Origin: Moraxella canis
GTDB taxonomy: Bacteria; Pseudomonadota; Gammaproteobacteria; Pseudomonadales; Moraxellaceae
Reading direction: 5' to 3'
DNA: 64,000 bases
Assembly (NCBI RefSeq): GCF_002014965.1
Contig: NZ_MUXT01000008.1
Location: 210,753 to 274,752 of the forward strand
The notes beneath the pieces were generated by a model that was not told the origin of the DNA, made no database searches, and worked only from the letters and a program-made list of their open reading frames with translations. Positions 63,590-64,000 of this stretch are shown in pieces. The position numbers were made by a program, and so were the translations under genes. Position 1 is the first letter of the stretch. Each line of letters opens with the position of its first letter.

Positions 63590-64000
63590 ATTTTACCTCA
63601 AATTATTTAGTTTAATTTAATTAATTAATTTATATAATCTGCATTTTAAGAAAAAGCAAATCATTATAATAAAATTCTAATGTTATGTTATAAAAAATGA
63701 TGACTGATCAGTCATTTTATGTATAATTTTATGATCAAAAGTCATTGTTAAGTTATGATTTGTATGGGATTGGACACATAATGCCGAACCCTTTAAATTA
63801 AAGATAATTTTACAAGACTATCAAAAATTATGGTTACTAACTATAAAGGAATTTTAATCTATTGGCAAGAGATTGTTCAGAAAAAATGTATCACATTGTA
63901 ATGTTTTTTGCATGACTTTAACTGCAAAATCTTTAGGCAATATTTGCTTAATATTTTTAAGTTTTTGGGGCATGTTGTATGATGATACATGTCCATATCT
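63590..64000. other. AT-rich noncoding end region with a perfect 16-bp palindrome
   Basis: The last 411 bases carry no convincing gene. The part next to the LysR start has a run of TTAATTAATTAA-like palindromes. ATGACTGATCAGTCAT at 63700-63715 is perfectly palindromic, and TATAAT follows at 63722-63727, so this may be an operator-promoter for a plus-strand gene beyond the window end. No ribosome site and open frame are visible before the end. Confidence 0.35.

Noticed and set aside
1..64000. tRNA and rRNA genes
   Set aside because: I looked for T-loop and anticodon-arm signatures and rRNA conserved segments and found none convincing; a covariance-model search was not possible here.

Overview
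The window is a chromosomal segment of a Gram-negative gammaproteobacterium, most probably family Moraxellaceae and probably Moraxella, with Psychrobacter as the closest alternative. The reasons are the moderately AT-rich sequence, an Hfq with a long Gly-rich tail, the neighbourhoods miaA-hfq and kdsD-kdsC-lptC-lptA-lptB, GTP-dependent PEP carboxykinase, the carboxynorspermidine/carboxyspermidine polyamine route, and the general character of the proteins. This is a judgement from protein content, not from a database search. Coding density is high. I see no rRNA, tRNA, CRISPR array, insertion sequence, prophage or clear pseudogene, so this is mostly core genome with a few lineage-specific envelope genes.

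Layout. 1-7.4 kb (minus strand): the RecBCD locus (start of recD, all of recB), a uracil-DNA-glycosylase-fold protein and uvrB, i.e. DNA repair. 7.5-14 kb (minus): an MltB-type transglycosylase, then pyrD-cvpA-purF (nucleotide synthesis) and ftsY with an O6-alkylguanine repair gene. 14-19.4 kb: a Tat-exported PhoX phosphatase with a textbook tandem Pho box, and on the other strand a Fur-box-led unit of a 36-residue lipoprotein plus an M16 peptidase pair. 19.4-24.1 kb: a YoaK-like membrane protein and putA (proline catabolism). 24.2-30.7 kb (minus): lipopolysaccharide transport and Kdo synthesis genes, then a tRNA modification/RNA group (QueD-like, tsaE, miaA, hfq). 30.8-36.8 kb: two polyamine genes, small conserved proteins, trmL and an entericidin-type lipoprotein. 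36.9-44 kb: hemW, a RhlB-like helicase, the sulfate importer cysTWA and radA. 44.3-54.5 kb: pckG, mltD, an NTF2-like exported protein, a DUF21/CBS membrane protein, and yajC-secD-secF. 54.7-63.6 kb: PBP7-type endopeptidase, 4-hydroxyphenylpyruvate dioxygenase with a divergent LysR gene, two large adjacent lipoproteins of unknown function, and a second LysR gene. The last 411 bases are AT-rich and hold a perfect 16-base palindrome but no visible gene.

How the genes work together: cell-envelope biogenesis dominates (lipopolysaccharide export, Sec export, two lytic transglycosylases, PBP7, many lipoproteins), with DNA repair and nutrient acquisition around it (phosphate by PhoX, sulfate by CysTWA, possibly iron through the Fur-controlled M16 pair, proline by PutA). 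The most unusual items are (a) the Fur box, mini-lipoprotein and M16 peptidase pair, (b) the two adjacent large lipoproteins with regularly spaced cysteine pairs, (c) the tandem Pho box with a correctly spaced -10 in front of phoX, and (d) a decayed duplicate of the entericidin gene start. Starts that differ from the longest possible reading frame were chosen from ribosome-binding sites and family alignments recalled from memory; they are stated per gene.
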